DNA from: Aricia agestis
Taxonomy: Eukaryota > Arthropoda > Insecta > Lepidoptera > Lycaenidae
NCBI RefSeq assembly: GCF_905147365.1
Contig: NC_056423.1
Coordinates: 11,140,501 to 11,204,500 of the forward strand
Direction of reading: 5' to 3'
Length of the DNA stretch: 64,000 nt
Part shown: positions 51,654-64,000 of the stretch, piece after piece
Layout of the letters: the number at the start of each line of letters is the position of its first letter
Numbering within the stretch: the first letter of the stretch is position 1
Notes under the pieces: model-generated
Told to the model about the DNA's origin: nothing
Database searches by the model: none
Seen by the model: the letters and a program-made list of their open reading frames with translations, nothing else
Made by a program: the position numbers and the translations under genes

Positions 51654-54614
51654 ATGTACATAAAATTCGATACTATGACTAATATATCACACGATATTGA
51701 TTGCATAGAGGTATCGCAATCAATAGTATGTAGCCCAGAAGAACTAAAGTACCAATCGAAAAACTTAATTAGATCTCTTAATATTTTGCATATGAACATC
51801 AGGAGCTTAAACTGTAACTTTGACTCGTTACTACTCTTGCTGGAAAGAATAACTGTTCAATGTGATATTATAGTGCTTACCGAGTGCTGGCTGAGTAAAC
51901 TGACAACTATTCCTGAAATAAAAGGCTACATATCATATACTTCGAACTATTACAACCAAAATGATGGTGTTACTATTTACATTAGATCGAATATTCAACA
52001 TAATATAAAAACAGAAATATCTTTCAAATTAATAGATGCAAATAGCGTAATTATTAAACTCATCGATAGCGACATTGCGATTATGGGCGTGTATCGTTCA
52101 CCATCTTACAAAAATATAGATAATTTCTGCAATAGCTTGGATTCATGTTTGTTAGGACTAAAGAATGTAAAGTCAGTAATTCTAGTCGGAGATATTAATA
52201 TAAATATAGCTCAAGGATGTTCTGACACAAACAGTTGTGCGTATATGGACACTCTAGCTATGCATGGACTACTCCCAGCGCATCTACATCCTACACGCCT
52301 AGATAGATGCTTGGATCACGTCATGGTCAAAACGGACCGTCGATCACAAACTTTTGTCTTGGACACGTTGGTCACCGACCATGTACCAATCATATATTCT
52401 TTAGATTGCAGAGTCAAGCGTTCTCAAGTGAATATAATGCGTACCCAAATTGACTACAATAATTTAAATAATGATATTGCATTGGCAAATTTTAGTCAGA
52501 TATATCGTTCGACCGACGCGAATGTCGCAGTGTCAATGTTTGTTGACATCATATCTAATGCGATCTCTGCAAACTCTACACAATTAAGAGTTCCGCACAA
52601 AAAACGCCCCATTAAACCTTGGCTTACTCCAGGTCTCATACGATGTATTAGAAATCGTGATAACTTACATAAAAAAGCCAAGCTTAATCCTAATAATGCT
52701 ATCTTACAACTAACTTACACGAGATATCGAAATTTTTGTAACAACTTGCTTAAAAAACTAAAAATAACATATGAAAAAAATGAGTTTCAAAAATATAAAA
52801 ATAATCCCAAGGGAATGTGGAGCACTATTAACAAAATAACAAATTTAAAAAATTCATACATGCCACCCACTGACCTATTAAAAGTTGCTCAGAATCCCCA
52901 AGATTCGGTAAATCAGGTAAATAACTACTTTGGAGGAATCGGTAAAACATTAGCTGATGCAATATTAGTTAAGCGAAAAATTACTCCATTAGGCTTTGTA
53001 AATACTGCAATAAATCAACGACTCGCAGGACAGAGTGACTCCATGGTCCTAAGTAATGTTGATCACGCAGAAGTAGAAAACATAATAAAAAATCTCAAAA
53101 ATGATTGTGCGACTGGTATAGATAATATTTCAACAATAGTTTTAAAAAATGCAATGAAGTACTTAATTCCCCACATGACTTATTTATTTAATTTATGCTT
53201 TTCTACTGGCGTCTTTCCAGACGCTCTTAAAAGTGCGCTCGTTCGTCCAATTCATAAGAATGGCAACAGGGACGTAATTAGCAACTACAGACCTATTTCT
53301 GTGCTTACGATCGTTTCTAAGGTTTTAGAAAAGCTACTTAATACTAGGTTAATTAATTTTATAAATAAACGAAACATCATTGCAGAAAATCAATATGGGT
53401 TCACAAGGGGAAAATCTACGGAAGATGCGACTCTACAGCTAAGCGAAACGATAGCCAAGCATTTAGATAATGGAGACAAAGTGCTAGGAGTGTTTTTAGA
53501 TCTATCTAAGGCCTTCGATACAGTATCTGTGCCACTTTTACTAAGTAAATTAGAGTCTGTCGGAGTACGCGGTGTTGCTCTAGATATTTTCCGGAGTTAC
53601 CTTTCCAATCGCACTCAGCGTGTAAGGATAGGAGAATATTTGAGCAGCACAACTCAGCTCACTTATGGAGTTCCGCAAGGTAGCGTCTTGGGCCCCACCC
53701 TATTTCTGCTATATGTAAATTCATTGTGTACACTTGCCTTGAAGAATTGCAAACTGTTGAGCTACGCTGACGACACAGCCGTGATTGTTTATGGGAGCAC
53801 CTGGGACAAAGTTAAGTTGCACACAGAGGCAGCTATAAGAGAGATTATGAAGTGGCTGGATGCTAATCTTTTGACGCTTAACATAGAAAAATCAAAATAC
53901 ATACCGTTCTCACCACGCTCCAACTCTCAGCCACCAAAAAATTTTTGTATCATAGCTCATACATGCTCCGGAAGCTTATGTCAATGTTCGAAGCTAGCGC
54001 AAACAACTACCATCAAGTATTTGGGACTTACCTTAGACAATAATCTTTCTTGGCTGCCTTACATAATTGCTCTAACAGCGCGCTTAAGAAAGCTGATTCC
54101 CGTTTTTCGCAAACTCAAAAGCTCCGCGGATGTTGATACAATGCGGTGTGTGTACTTCGCTCTAGCTCAATCCCTCATTCAATACTGCATTGTCACGTGG
54201 GGAGGATGTGCGGCTAATACTTTGATGCCACTGGAACGAGCCCAGCGCGCCATCCTTAAAGTCATTTATGGACTTCCCCGGCGGTATAGCACCCACCAAC
54301 TCTATCGCGAGTCCTCCGTGCTCACTGTGAGGCAATTATTCATAATGAATGCAATCCTACGTAAGCATAGAGAAATACCATATGTCCAGAATAACAAACG
54401 AACAGCCTGGAAAATCTGCTCCACGCCCCGTTACCGAACCTCACTTGCTAGACGCCAATTTCACGTTATTTCCGCATACCTCTATAATACGGCAAATAAA
54501 CTAAACAATATATACCCACTTACTTACCGAAAATGCAAGCAATGTTTAAAAAAATGGTTAATTACATTAGACTACAATAGTTCAGAGAAATACATGCAAA
54601 ATCCATACACATAA
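51654..54614 (+). CDS. LINE ORF2 (APE + RT), copy B
   Basis: 986 residues, identical to the protein at 32594-35554 except one Gln to Lys change in the stretch after motif C (EIM-K-WLD). Endonuclease and RT motifs (VILVGDINI, VFLDLSKAFDTVS, GVPQGSVLGPT, YADDT) are intact. Only about two nucleotide differences over 2,961 bases were noticed. It may still supply enzyme in trans if transcribed. It is followed by the same TTTAATT-type 3' UTR array. Confidence 0.9.
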   Translation: MYIKFDTMTNISHDIDCIEVSQSIVCSPEELKYQSKNLIRSLNILHMNIRSLNCNFDSLLLLLERITVQCDIIVLTECWLSKLTTIPEIKGYISYTSNYYNQNDGVTIYIRSNIQHNIKTEISFKLIDANSVIIKLIDSDIAIMGVYRSPSYKNIDNFCNSLDSCLLGLKNVKSVILVGDININIAQGCSDTNSCAYMDTLAMHGLLPAHLHPTRLDRCLDHVMVKTDRRSQTFVLDTLVTDHVPIIYSLDCRVKRSQVNIMRTQIDYNNLNNDIALANFSQIYRSTDANVAVSMFVDIISNAISANSTQLRVPHKKRPIKPWLTPGLIRCIRNRDNLHKKAKLNPNNAILQLTYTRYRNFCNNLLKKLKITYEKNEFQKYKNNPKGMWSTINKITNLKNSYMPPTDLLKVAQNPQDSVNQVNNYFGGIGKTLADAILVKRKITPLGFVNTAINQRLAGQSDSMVLSNVDHAEVENIIKNLKNDCATGIDNISTIVLKNAMKYLIPHMTYLFNLCFSTGVFPDALKSALVRPIHKNGNRDVISNYRPISVLTIVSKVLEKLLNTRLINFINKRNIIAENQYGFTRGKSTEDATLQLSETIAKHLDNGDKVLGVFLDLSKAFDTVSVPLLLSKLESVGVRGVALDIFRSYLSNRTQRVRIGEYLSSTTQLTYGVPQGSVLGPTLFLLYVNSLCTLALKNCKLLSYADDTAVIVYGSTWDKVKLHTEAAIREIMKWLDANLLTLNIEKSKYIPFSPRSNSQPPKNFCIIAHTCSGSLCQCSKLAQTTTIKYLGLTLDNNLSWLPYIIALTARLRKLIPVFRKLKSSADVDTMRCVYFALAQSLIQYCIVTWGGCAANTLMPLERAQRAILKVIYGLPRRYSTHQLYRESSVLTVRQLFIMNAILRKHREIPYVQNNKRTAWKICSTPRYRTSLARRQFHVISAYLYNTANKLNNIYPLTYRKCKQCLKKWLITLDYNSSEKYMQNPYT

Positions 54615-55342
54615 ACACACATCCACAAACTCTATCACTGCACATACGTCATACACACATAATATAATCATACATAATCTTTTAAATAGCATGGAATGGT
54701 CATTATTTAATTTCTAATTTAATTGCATGTTATTTAAGTTATTTAATTTAATTTCATTTCATTTGACTTATTTTAATTTGGCTTAATTTAATTTATTCGA
54801 TTTGATTTAACTTAATTTAATTTGATTTGACTTGATTTAATTTAATGATATTTATTTTGATTTAATCTTATTTGATTTCGTTTTTAATATTTAAATCAAT
54901 TTTATTTTTAGTTATCACTTTTTATATTGTTTCAAAATTGTAATATCAATCAGTAGGTAATCACATTGTACTTGTTTTTTTTTTTTTTATAAAGGTTGTT
55001 ATATCCTATTGCCAGTACATCAGGCGGCTGTGACACAGTTAATACTAGTACGGCTGCCAATGTTCCTGTAAAGTGTACCTAATGAAATGTTTTTGTTATT
55101 ATGTAATATGCTAAATTGTTGTTTAATGGATTGTAAAGGTGATAATATAAATAAAAAATAAATATTAGCTAGATAAAAAAAAAAAAAAAAAAAAAAAATA
55201 TTACTAGAGGCAATTTCTTTACTCACTTTTTGATCACAGATCCTGATAGTTATTTTTTAGACCAATAGTTATTTTTTATTTTCAGAAAATGTTTGAACTG
55301 TTTTTTCAGGCAATGAAAATTTAATGTACAATTATATTTTTG

Positions 55343-55453
55343 TGGCGTGACGAGCTGGAGGCATACCAGCCAGGCTGGCTATCGGTGGCGCAGGAGCGAG
55401 AACAGTGGAAGATCCTGGGGGAGGCCTTTGCCCAGCAGTGGGACACTAGATAG
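55343..55453 (+). pseudogene. RTE LINE C-terminal scrap, copy B
   Basis: Identical 36-codon RTE tail (WRDELEAYQPGW...AFAQQWD, TAG) to 36276-36386. The sequence after it differs: the palindromic insert of copy A is absent here. Confidence 0.7.
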
Positions 55454-56141
55454 GCTAATAAATAAATGGTGCAATTTAACCTTCCTGCCAAATTTGAATA
55501 TAGAGATCCTTGTGAAAAATAAAAGAAAGAGAAATAGCTTCCAAAGTTATCCTACCAAACACCATAAAATATGGACACATGCGCGGCCCTGCCCCGCCCT
55601 TCCGCTAGTAGTTCCGTACGTAGTTCATTGACATTCTTGTTATTAATTATTATCTTAAGGCGGGATTATAGGCAACTGACATTTTAGAATTTGCGACCAA
55701 CTAGCTCAATAGATGGCGCTCGAAAGGTACATATTTACTTATTAACACTGGAGTCGTCGCGCGGATTACAATAGTAATTCACCGTTGCAAATCTAAGTAT
55801 ATTTTCAGAAAAACTACGCAGTGACATCGTTCGTCGCTCCGTGTACTTCACACTGGATAGTTGGATCATGCGCTCAGTGCTGCGCGAGCGCCAATCGCGT
55901 GTGGTTGTCGAACAGGAGTCCCGTTAAGTTCGCGGATTACTATTGTAATCCGCGCGACCTATTACGTAAGTTTTTTTTTCATGTTATTGTTTCTGTTTTC
56001 CATAATTTTGTGGTTATTTTGAACTGTATTTGTTTTTTATCTGATTATTATTAAAGTTTATACTATATTAAATTAACTTAGGTTAATAAATTACTGGCAT
56101 AATGCATATTTCTTATAAAAATAATTGATTTTAGAATCACT

Positions 56142-59100
56142 ATGGATCAACAGCGTGCTGCTCAAATTGAAGCTTGGCTTCATGAAGATTCTAAAGAAAG
56201 GGAAGATTCTGACAATGTTTCTAGCTCGGATGATGAAGAAGACTTTGTTGAGGAGCAGAACCACGAGTCCGAGTCTGAGCAGGAGGCAGACATCCCAAAT
56301 GAGGTATCCGAAAATAACTCTGTCTCAGTAGCTGATCAGTATTACGTTGGTGTTGATAAGACTATCTGGTCAATGACTGCGCCATCTAATAGAGGAAGAA
56401 CTCGTCGACATAATATTGTTTTCGTGCCTCCTGGACCCAAAGGTGTGGCACGGCAGAAAACAACTGTTGAAGACTGTTTATCTCTCTATTTACATGATAA
56501 TATGATTGATCTAATTGTCAAATACACCAATATCAAAATCGAATCTGTCAGGACCAAGTACGGAAGAGAGAGAGACGCTAAATTGACGGATCTTCTTGAA
56601 ATGAAGGCATTTTTTGGGATTTTGTATATGTGTGGTGCTTTGAAATTAAACCGGACCAACTGTAAACAAATATTTGAACATAGAAACCACACTGGGATCG
56701 ACGCAATTTATTTAACAATGTCTTTGCAAAGATTTGAATTTCTTCTAAGAAATTTACGCTTTAATGATATTTATGATCGCAATATCCGCGCTACGATTGA
56801 TAAATTGGCACCAATACGAGAAATTTTTGATTTGTTTATTGCCAATTGTAAAGAGTACTTCATCCCAAGAGCAGAAATGACATTATATGAGCAGCTGTTG
56901 GCTTTCAGAGGGCGATGCTCTTTCCGACAATATATTCCTAATAAGCCTGCAAAATATGGCATAAAAGTATTTGCACTTGTCGATGTTCATTATCCGTACA
57001 CATATAATTTAGAAATATATGCTGGACAGCATCCTAACGGACCTTATCGTCTGAGTAATGAACGTAGTGAAGTAGTGATGAGAGTTACACAACTTGTTTT
57101 TGGTCGAAATATAAATATCACGATGGACAACTGGTTTTCATCGCTTGATGTCGCTAAAAGACTTTTTGAAAACCAGACTACAATGGTTGCTACGGTGAGA
57201 AAAGATAAAAGAGATGTACCAAGAGAATTTCGGATAGCAAGAGGAAACCCATTATACAGCTCAAATTTTGGTTTTCATAGTCCGTACACAATGGCATCCT
57301 ACGTAGCAAAACCAAATAAAGTTGTGATCATGATGTCTACAATGCATAATGATACAGCAATTGATAACAGCACAGGTGATGAAAGCAATTGGAAAGGTCA
57401 AGTGCAAGATAAACAAGTCCTCCTAGATCTTATCGATAAAAAAATATTAAAACTGTGCTAAAAACTCTAAATTCTGAATAGAAAAAGTGCGGATAACCTA
57501 GTGTGTAGCATACATTGGTTTCTCCAAGAAATAATCAGTGGACGGCGAAATAGCTGTAAGTAGAACAGTTGTGATAACTACGAGTAAAATACAGGAATAT
57601 ATTCAACAGAAAGTTTTTTCAAAAGAGAAATAATACTTATGAAAACCAATTGGGAAACTAACCTGATTGCTTGACATCCAATTCAACTGTAATTAATCAT
57701 CTTATCACAACCCACCAGATATATATGCATAGCTATATTGAGCATTCCTTTCTGCATTTTTTGTTTACCGTCGAAAAAAGCTATTTTTTTTTCTTTCAAA
57801 TTATTTCAATTTGAAACAAATAAAAACGAATATTTTAATCAAAAATTGACACAATACCATTGTACTGCACTGAACTCTGAAGTGACATTGATACGAAAAT
57901 GACGCATGACATTTGAGTTGACGTTTGGAAGCAGCCATAGACAATATTTTTCACATCCTGCACAGGAGCAAAGACAGCAATTACAACAGTGCTTCAAAAT
58001 TGTACTATGTAATAATAAGTAAATTGAATAAAGACTAACAAAAGTATTTTCACTTCTTATCTTAAATTAAATAATATTACACTTATCCCTGTCATTTCAA
58101 AGCTGTTCGAAAAAGTTATGCACAAACGACTCACCTCTTTTCTCGGAAAACATGAAATTATAGTCAAAGAGCAGAATGGCTTCCAAAAAGGAAAATCCAC
58201 CACTCTAGCAAGCTTTTCCCTGGTAAAGGAAGTTATAGAAAGTGTGGACAAAACAAAACCAGTCACTGCCTTATTTTTTGATATGTCTAAAGCGTTTGAC
58301 CATGTTAAACACGAGAAACTTTTATTAAAATGTGAGCATTATGGTATTAGAGGTCCAGCTCTTGAATGGCTCAATGTTACTAAATTAAATAATAAAAATT
58401 AAATATTACTTCAGAAAGCAGAAAGAACATAAAAGGAGTTCCTCAAGGGAGTATTCTGGGCCCCCTATTATTTATTATTTATATAAATGACTTGCCGAAA
58501 TTTATAACTCACAACCTCACACTCTTTGCTGATGATATATCTATTATTATAAAATTCTTGAATGAGCTGACATATAATTTAGAAATAAACCGAGTATTAA
58601 ATGACGTAATCGAATGGCTGAACTACAATAATTTAAAGGTAAATATAAAAAAAACAACATACATGCAATTTTATAGTAAGAAAGGAAAAGCAAAAGACCT
58701 GTGTGTAAAATATGACAACTCAGTATTAAAAGAGGCTAAGACTGTGAACTTCTTGGGTATAACCATTGACAATAATTTATCATGGCAGGCACATATTGAC
58801 AAAACCTTCCAAAAAAATAAACAAGTACGTATATCTTCTTCGATCCCTTCACAAAACTGCAACTGCAGAAACTGCGTTAATGGCTTATCATGCTTTTGTC
58901 ATGTCAGCTCTTAGATATGGCATAATAATATGGGGCAACTCTGTAGACATATCTCGACTATTTATTGGACAGAAAAAGTGTATCCGAGCCTTATGTGGAG
59001 TTCACCCTATGGAATCATGTCGCCCTCTTTTTAAAAAGTTAAATATCCTCACACTGACATGTTTATACATATATGAGATAAGCATATTTGTCAAAAAACA

Positions 59101-60821
59101 TATCTCAGAATATTATACAAAAAAGTCCCAGTTTCTAAATAGAAATACTAGGTATCCAAACCAGTTAGTTCTACCAAACTCAAAAACAACATTAGCCAGT
59201 AAAGGATGTTATAATATGTCAATCAAAATTTATAATAAATTACCCAATGACATAAAAGAATATCCATTATCTATTTTTAAGAAAAAACTATTTAATTGGC
59301 TGGCAGAGAAATGTTTTTATTCCCTAAATGAATTCATTATATAATTATTGATTGACATATTATTTATAATTTTATTTAATATTCTATTGACATTTTCTTA
59401 TCTTAATATCTTACTCGACATCAAAATTGTGTATTAGTGTGGACTTATAATTAATTAATCCTTTATAACTTAATCCAATGACTTTATTCTAACTGTAATT
59501 GACACGTTCTAAAATTGTATATTTTTCTATAGTTTTTAGACTTTACTTATCATGGACCAATTGAAATATTTAGCATTAAGTTTACTAATAGGTACAATTT
59601 ATGAAAAAAATAGTGGATAACTCATATTTACCCATCAATGTCTTTGTTGTAGTGGTCAGGATAATAAAATATGTAAGTAGTATTCATGAATAACCTCAAG
59701 TCATAACTCATGTGCAACTTTATCCAAATCTTCCAGCTTCCTAAGATGGGTGCTAAAACAAGAAGTAAAAATTAGAATAAGACTAGTAAGATGTAAGCAG
59801 TAAGATCCTCCATCAGAGAGAAGGCTCTTATAAAATGTAGTTACTTACCGTATGTGTGTGCACCTCAGGATAGCGTAGTTTTGCTGGATTTGGGTATTAT
59901 AACTAATAATTGTAACACAGCATAACATCATAATTATAGACTGTTGTCTGTAATTCCATGTTTCACGCCACGTGGAAAGTAGATGACATTGCAGATTTGA
60001 TGAAAACCTCAAGTCATGGCGAACAAATTACGATATTTGACAATTCGTTTTTTTTTATTGTTTGACACTGACAGACGATTAAATGTAGTTTTTTTTTTCT
60101 CTCTGGATAGTGTAGGAAACTTTTTTCTATTGTTATTAATGAATGTGTAGCTATCTTCTAATAAGGCTAATATAGAAAAATGATAATGTTAAATCCCTGT
60201 ATTAACTAAATATTTATAATAATTTTTGCATGCTTCAAAAGCAGAGTGTTTGATACTGTATATAACTATAATATCTTTGGAAACAACATTCTTTGCAAAT
60301 AAATGATGATTATGATTATGATTATGAAAACCTGAAATTATCACTTATTATAACCGGACAAAAACGGTATTGATCTGGTGGACAAGATGTGTTCGCTTTA
60401 TGATGTGTCTAGAAATTCTAGACGATGGCCAGTAACAGTATTTTATGATTTGCTCAATCTGAGTGCACTGAATACTCTATGCGTGTATACAGCGAACAAA
60501 AATTTCGAGAAGATTACTAGACGTGAGTTTCTAATTTCACTTGCCTTGATATGGATGAAACCGTTGGCTCATAGGAGGTTACAGCAAAAATCACTGCCAC
60601 GGAATTTAGCTTTCAAAATAAAAGATTTTTTAAATATTTCTGAAGTCGGAACCCAACCATCTACTTCAACATCTTCGCGAAGTAGCTCAATAGGTCGCTG
60701 CCATGATTGCGGGAGGTCACGAAATAAAAGCACTCGCTGAACATGTAATTCTTGTACCAAATTCGTTTGCCCGGACCATTCCAAATATGTTTGTTCTTCT
60801 TGCTTAGAAACCACTGATTAG
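56142..60821 (+). pseudogene. piggyBac transposase, interrupted, copy B
   Basis: The first part encodes the same 439 residues as copy A: acidic head, then Asp motifs FALVDVHY and ITMDNWFSS. The second part (from about 60327) keeps the pre-GIDLVDKM deletion and the in-frame TGA at about 60738-60740, but lacks copy A's extra one-base loss, so the frame reads on through SSIGRCHDCGRSRNKSTR. The Cys-rich C-terminal finger after the TGA is still legible (TCNSCTKFVCPDHSKYVCSSC). Copy B is therefore the less decayed version. Confidence 0.85.
58059..59344 (+). pseudogene. CR1/Jockey-group RT half inside piggyBac, copy B
   Basis: Same RT fragment as 39045-40301 (motifs ALFFDMSKAFDHVKHEK, GVPQGSILGPLLF, LFADDISIII). 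It retains 29 bp (58399-58427) missing from copy A. Here the frame runs into a TAA after LNNKN and resumes in another frame (ITSESRKNIKGVPQG). It shares the later A-run frameshift. Confidence 0.8.
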
Positions 60822-61297
60822 TTTATTTTTTTTACTTAATTTTAATATTTGATCTCAATTTGAAACTAAAGTGCCATTTTTATATTAAAATAAGGAGAAA
60901 ATGTTTGTTTTGTTTTTTTTACGTACATAAAATAATAAATAATACTCTATGTTCCTACGTTTTTAAGTATAATAAACCAAATTGATTATTACACTCTCGT
61001 TTTATTCTTAGTTTAAAATGGATTACATATGTAATCCACGCGACCACTTACGTTCTTTTTCCAAGCGCGACGACTGTAGGGTTAAGCCGTCGTAACCAAC
61101 GGTTTTGTTAGTATTGGAATTTGGAATCCATTGAAGATTACGAGTAAGGTTCGAGACTTTTTCACTACTCAAAAGTACCATACTGATTATTAGAGTAGGA
61201 ACTTATAATTTCATTATAAATGTATGAATATCGTTTATATGTACTAAAAATATATGTTATAGGCATAATAATTAATTCAAAGTAATATTTCTTTTAG

Positions 61298-61896
61298 GTG
61301 GATATTGTCCAGAAACATTTAGCAACAGGAAGAACTATTTTTTACTCAACATTCGGGCAATTTGTAATACAAAATTAGAGTTTACTGATATTATTGCTCG
61401 ATGGTCAGGAAGTACACATGATTCTTATATTTTTAATAATTGTTATAGAAGAGCCATGTTTGAACAGAACAAATATGGCAACACTGTTCTTGTTGGAGAT
61501 GCAGGGTATGCATGTAACAGGGACATGATAGAACAATGCCATACTATGTAATGCTGAAAATTAGCACAATGAATCTCACATTAGAACAATAAATTGAGTA
61601 GAAAGATTGTTTGGAGTGTGGAAAAGGCGTTTTGCGTCTATGGCCATTGGTTTAGGAGTGACAGTGCAAAATTCGTTCCCAATAATAATTGCAACAGCTT
61701 TTTTACACAATATTGCAAGAAGAAGTGGTAAATATACACACCTCCCAATGATAATCAAGTCGTTAACCCTGAATCTTGGGAAACTATATTAGCTCTTGGC
61801 AATATTAATACAGGAACTATGAATGTACAGAGAACACAAACACACAATCCAAATCATAGAATGCGCAGCGAATTAGTAGGCTACTATGCAGAGTAA
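61298..61896 (+). pseudogene. HARBI1-like transposase fragment, copy B
   Basis: Duplicate of 42254-42852 with the same truncation and frame breaks (ARWSGSTHDSYIFNN, LVGDAGYACNRDM, VERLFGVWKRRFAS). Confidence 0.75.
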
Positions 61897-62307
61897 TTTA
61901 TAATTATTTTGTAGTCAGTTTGGAGATATAATTTACCTGATAGTAATTGTTAGAATTAAGATAACTCTAAAGTATAAACAGACGGGTTATGTTCGATGTG
62001 CAATAGGCCAATAGTGCTTATTAATGGTAGCATAGGAAATTTTATTAATATAGGTAAGTTTAGTATTTAGGTTTCTGTATACTGTCTTCAGCATTAATGC
62101 CAGTGCATAACTTATTGCAATAATATTATAGAATAAAGCTTTCATGTAGTACAACTTATGGTCAGCCATACATACAAAGCAAAGGGGATAGTTTAGCTTA
62201 CCTGCTATGTTATTAATTAGGCATAATATAACATTATCTAAAAATAAAACAAGCTTACTTAAGTAATGGTCAGTTGCCACTTGTTTCACACATACAAATA
62301 GCTCTAA

Positions 62308-62368
62308 CCTTTATCACAGTATAGCAATATTAGTCCCTATATGTCATATTGCTATACTGTGCCTTTAT
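62308..62368. mobile_element. 47-bp minimal P-like element, copy B
   Basis: The element is 62315-62361 with TSD CCTTTAT (62308-62314, 62362-62368). Identical to 43271-43317 and carried along by the block duplication, so it is not an independent insertion. Confidence 0.88.
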
Positions 62369-62930
62369 TATAAACAATAATTAATTAATATACCGTAAGG
62401 TGGGGCTTTTTGAAAACCATGGGGCTATTTAAAAAAAAAAAAAAAGATTTGGTAATTTATAACTTTTGTTTTACTGGTATTACATTTTATTTTTTTTCGT
62501 CTGGCAATACTTCAACTAAAACTCTAGTGGGGGGACGTAATTTTGAGGTTATGAAACTATCGTGAGTGCTGCAAAACTAATTTAGAAAAAAAACGTCAAA
62601 ATTGTACTTATTTATGTGTGGCCTACTTTTGGTGTGTTACGAGAAGTTTTTGGAGGTAAGATGAATATGGGATTTGTCACATATCGTATGTTTTCTTGTG
62701 ATTCTAATTATTTATACCGGCGTTTCCTAACGTGTTTACATCGCCATATTTGTTTAATTTTATAAATTGGGGCTTTTTGAAACCGTTTTGGGGTTATTCG
62801 GAACAAAATTCCAAATAGCCCCTTTCGAGGCTGGTGATAGTTTTGCTAAGATTATATGTGGTGTACCAAATAACCCCAAATGCATTTTTCGAATATTTAA
62901 GGGTAGGCATTTTGTTTCAGTTTTATGAAC

Positions 62931-64000
62931 ATGGTGCGTACGTATGTAAGAAAATATACAAATACACGAAATGGAAAAGCATATCTGCCGTATCAAAATT
63001 ACGAAGATTATCAACTTCAAACAGCAATAAATTGTGTGAAGAACGGAAAAATGTCCTTAACTGAAGCAGCGAATACTTATGGTGTTCCAAAAAGTACGTT
63101 GAGTAGAAAAACTCGTAATGTCAATTGTACACAAGCAAGCGCTGGCCATCCGACACTATTTACTCCCGAAGAAGAGAAAATATTTCTCAAATACATATTA
63201 TTGATAGGAGACTGGGGGTTTCCTTATGATGCAACAGATATTCGTATTTTTGGCCAGAAATACCTCAATAAAATTGTTAAAAATATATATCGGCTTGAAA
63301 ACAATTTACCCGAGGTTGACTGGGCGCGTAATTTTCTAAAAAGACATGGTAAGATAGTTTCGAACCGCAAATCTGCGAATATCTCCACAGATCGAGCTAA
63401 GATAACATGCCAGGATATAGATAACTTTTTTGAACACTATACTAAAACTATTGAGGGAGTTCCTGCAGACTGCATCATAAATTATGATGAAACAAACCTT
63501 ACTGATGATCCCGGTAGTAAAAAAAATATATATAGAAGAGGATGCAAGTATCCAGAGCGCATTATTAGTAATTCTAAAACATCAATTTCGTTGATGTTTA
63601 GTGGCACTGCGTCTGGCCAACTTTTGCCAATATATGTGGTGTACAAATCGGAAAATTTATGGGATACATGGATGGAGGGTGGTCCAGAAGGGACGAGATA
63701 TAATAGATCCAAAAGTGGATGGTTCGATTCAGTATGCTTTGAGGACTGGTTTAATACAATTATAGTCCCATATGTCCGCAATAAGACGGGTCCAAAAGTA
63801 TTAGTCGGTGATAATTTGTCATCTCACTTTTCAGAAAGTGTTTTAAAACTTTGTGAAGAATTTAATATTTCATTTGTATGTTTGCCCCCAAAACTACGCA
63901 TTTACTTCAGCCCCTAGACGTAGCCTTTTTTGCTCCTCTTAAGACTTACTGGAGAGATGTCCTCACTAAGTGGAAACTCACTGAGGGAAGAAAACACAAA
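62931..64000 (+). pseudogene. pogo/Tigger-like transposase, copy B, cut by window end
   Basis: Same frame as 43886 onward (MVRTYVRKYTNTRNGK, HTH_psq-like, INYDETNLTDDPG, VLVGDNLSSHFS). One Met to Val difference is seen in the PIYVVYKS stretch. It shares the one-base loss before LQPLDVAFFAPL, so that lesion predates the duplication. The window ends about 40 bases short of the position where copy A carries the poly(A)-tailed insert. Confidence 0.8.

Larger units (their letters stand above)
50885..55198 (+). mobile_element. CR1/Jockey-type LINE, 5' part missing, copy B
   Basis: Same LINE as 30865-36131 but lacking the 5' UTR and the first 164 codons of ORF1. It ends in a 24-base poly(A) (55175-55198), against 17 in copy A. 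ORF2 is intact. Without a 5' UTR, which carries the internal promoter in such LINEs, it would need an outside promoter to be transcribed. Confidence 0.9.
55742..61085 (+). mobile_element. piggyBac-family transposon, copy B
   Basis: The element is 55746-61081 between TTAA duplications (55742-55745, 61082-61085). Same TIRs, subterminal GGATTAC palindromes and internal LINE (about 57397-60326) as copy A. Both copies descend from one interrupted element, so the LINE insertion is older than the duplication. Confidence 0.88.
50885..64000 (+). repeat. 13.1-kb direct segmental duplication, copy B
   Basis: The block matches 31816-44954 in the same orientation, with an offset of about 19,014-19,069 depending on indels. 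It starts mid-codon inside LINE ORF1, directly abutting the DIRS-like gag, and continues to the window end. Because it includes sequence beyond the LINE's poly(A), it is a DNA-level duplication and not a second LINE insertion. Confidence 0.95.

Noticed and set aside
50885..55198. Independent second insertion of the LINE
   Set aside because: Identity with copy A continues for more than 8 kb beyond the poly(A), so the LINE was copied as part of a larger DNA duplication.

Overview
The window reads as a transposon-dense stretch of an A+T-rich insect genome, almost certainly a moth or butterfly. Recalled hallmarks are a common lepidopteran SINE (26683-27041), lepidopteran LINE tails (4100-4245, 49111-49500), a LINE ORF1 with a baculovirus-FP25K-like C-terminal domain, and an R1-clade LINE carrying a plant-virus-like helicase. 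No clear single-copy host gene is visible. The only non-obvious candidate is a broken MADF/BESS-type gene (27345-30066), which could itself be transposon derived.

Layout, left third. 1-382 is a decayed DIRS-like gag fragment (-). 541-874 holds short LINE/SINE debris. 956-3316 is a Mutator-like transposase fused to a YqaJ exonuclease domain, broken by one stop and one frameshift. 3336-3775 is a large hairpin repeat with a half copy nearby. 4973-5755 is a deleted P-like element with 41-bp TIRs, 7-bp target duplications and a THAP-domain remnant. 6340-8772 is a decayed Harbinger element: a transposase (+) facing a Myb/SANT-like gene (-). An intact, young Ty3/gypsy element (8788-14590, -) sits at its right edge.

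Layout, middle. 16444-26007 is a three-level nest. An outer DNA transposon gene with a C-terminal PHD finger is split by a second DNA transposon (18038-24360, TSD ATCT, 35-bp TIRs). That second element is split by a 5'-truncated R1 LINE (about 19313-22665) whose 1,000-residue open frame ends in an SF1 helicase. A SINE, a LINE with a 5' inversion and the MADF/BESS pseudogene follow.

Layout, right half. 31816-44954 and 50885-64000 are two near-identical copies of one 13.1-kb block in direct orientation, about 19.05 kb apart. The second copy runs off the window. Each block holds most of a CR1/Jockey-type LINE with intact ORF2, an RTE LINE scrap, a piggyBac element with a LINE inside it, a HARBI1 pseudogene, a 47-bp P-like element consisting of little more than its two ends, and a pogo-type transposase. 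Between the blocks the pogo gene continues, interrupted by a poly(A)-tailed insert with an intact 390-codon ORF I do not recognise. A TA-flanked MITE, an (AT)n tract of about 229 bp and a DIRS-like gag follow. That gag is fused abruptly to LINE ORF1, which marks the duplication breakpoint.

The genes do not form a host pathway. They are selfish elements layered by successive insertions, and the nesting gives relative ages. The youngest-looking items are the gypsy element (3 LTR differences in 337 bp), the 13-kb duplication, the LINE ORF2 copies and the 390-codon insert. Family names come from remembered protein motifs; no database search was run.
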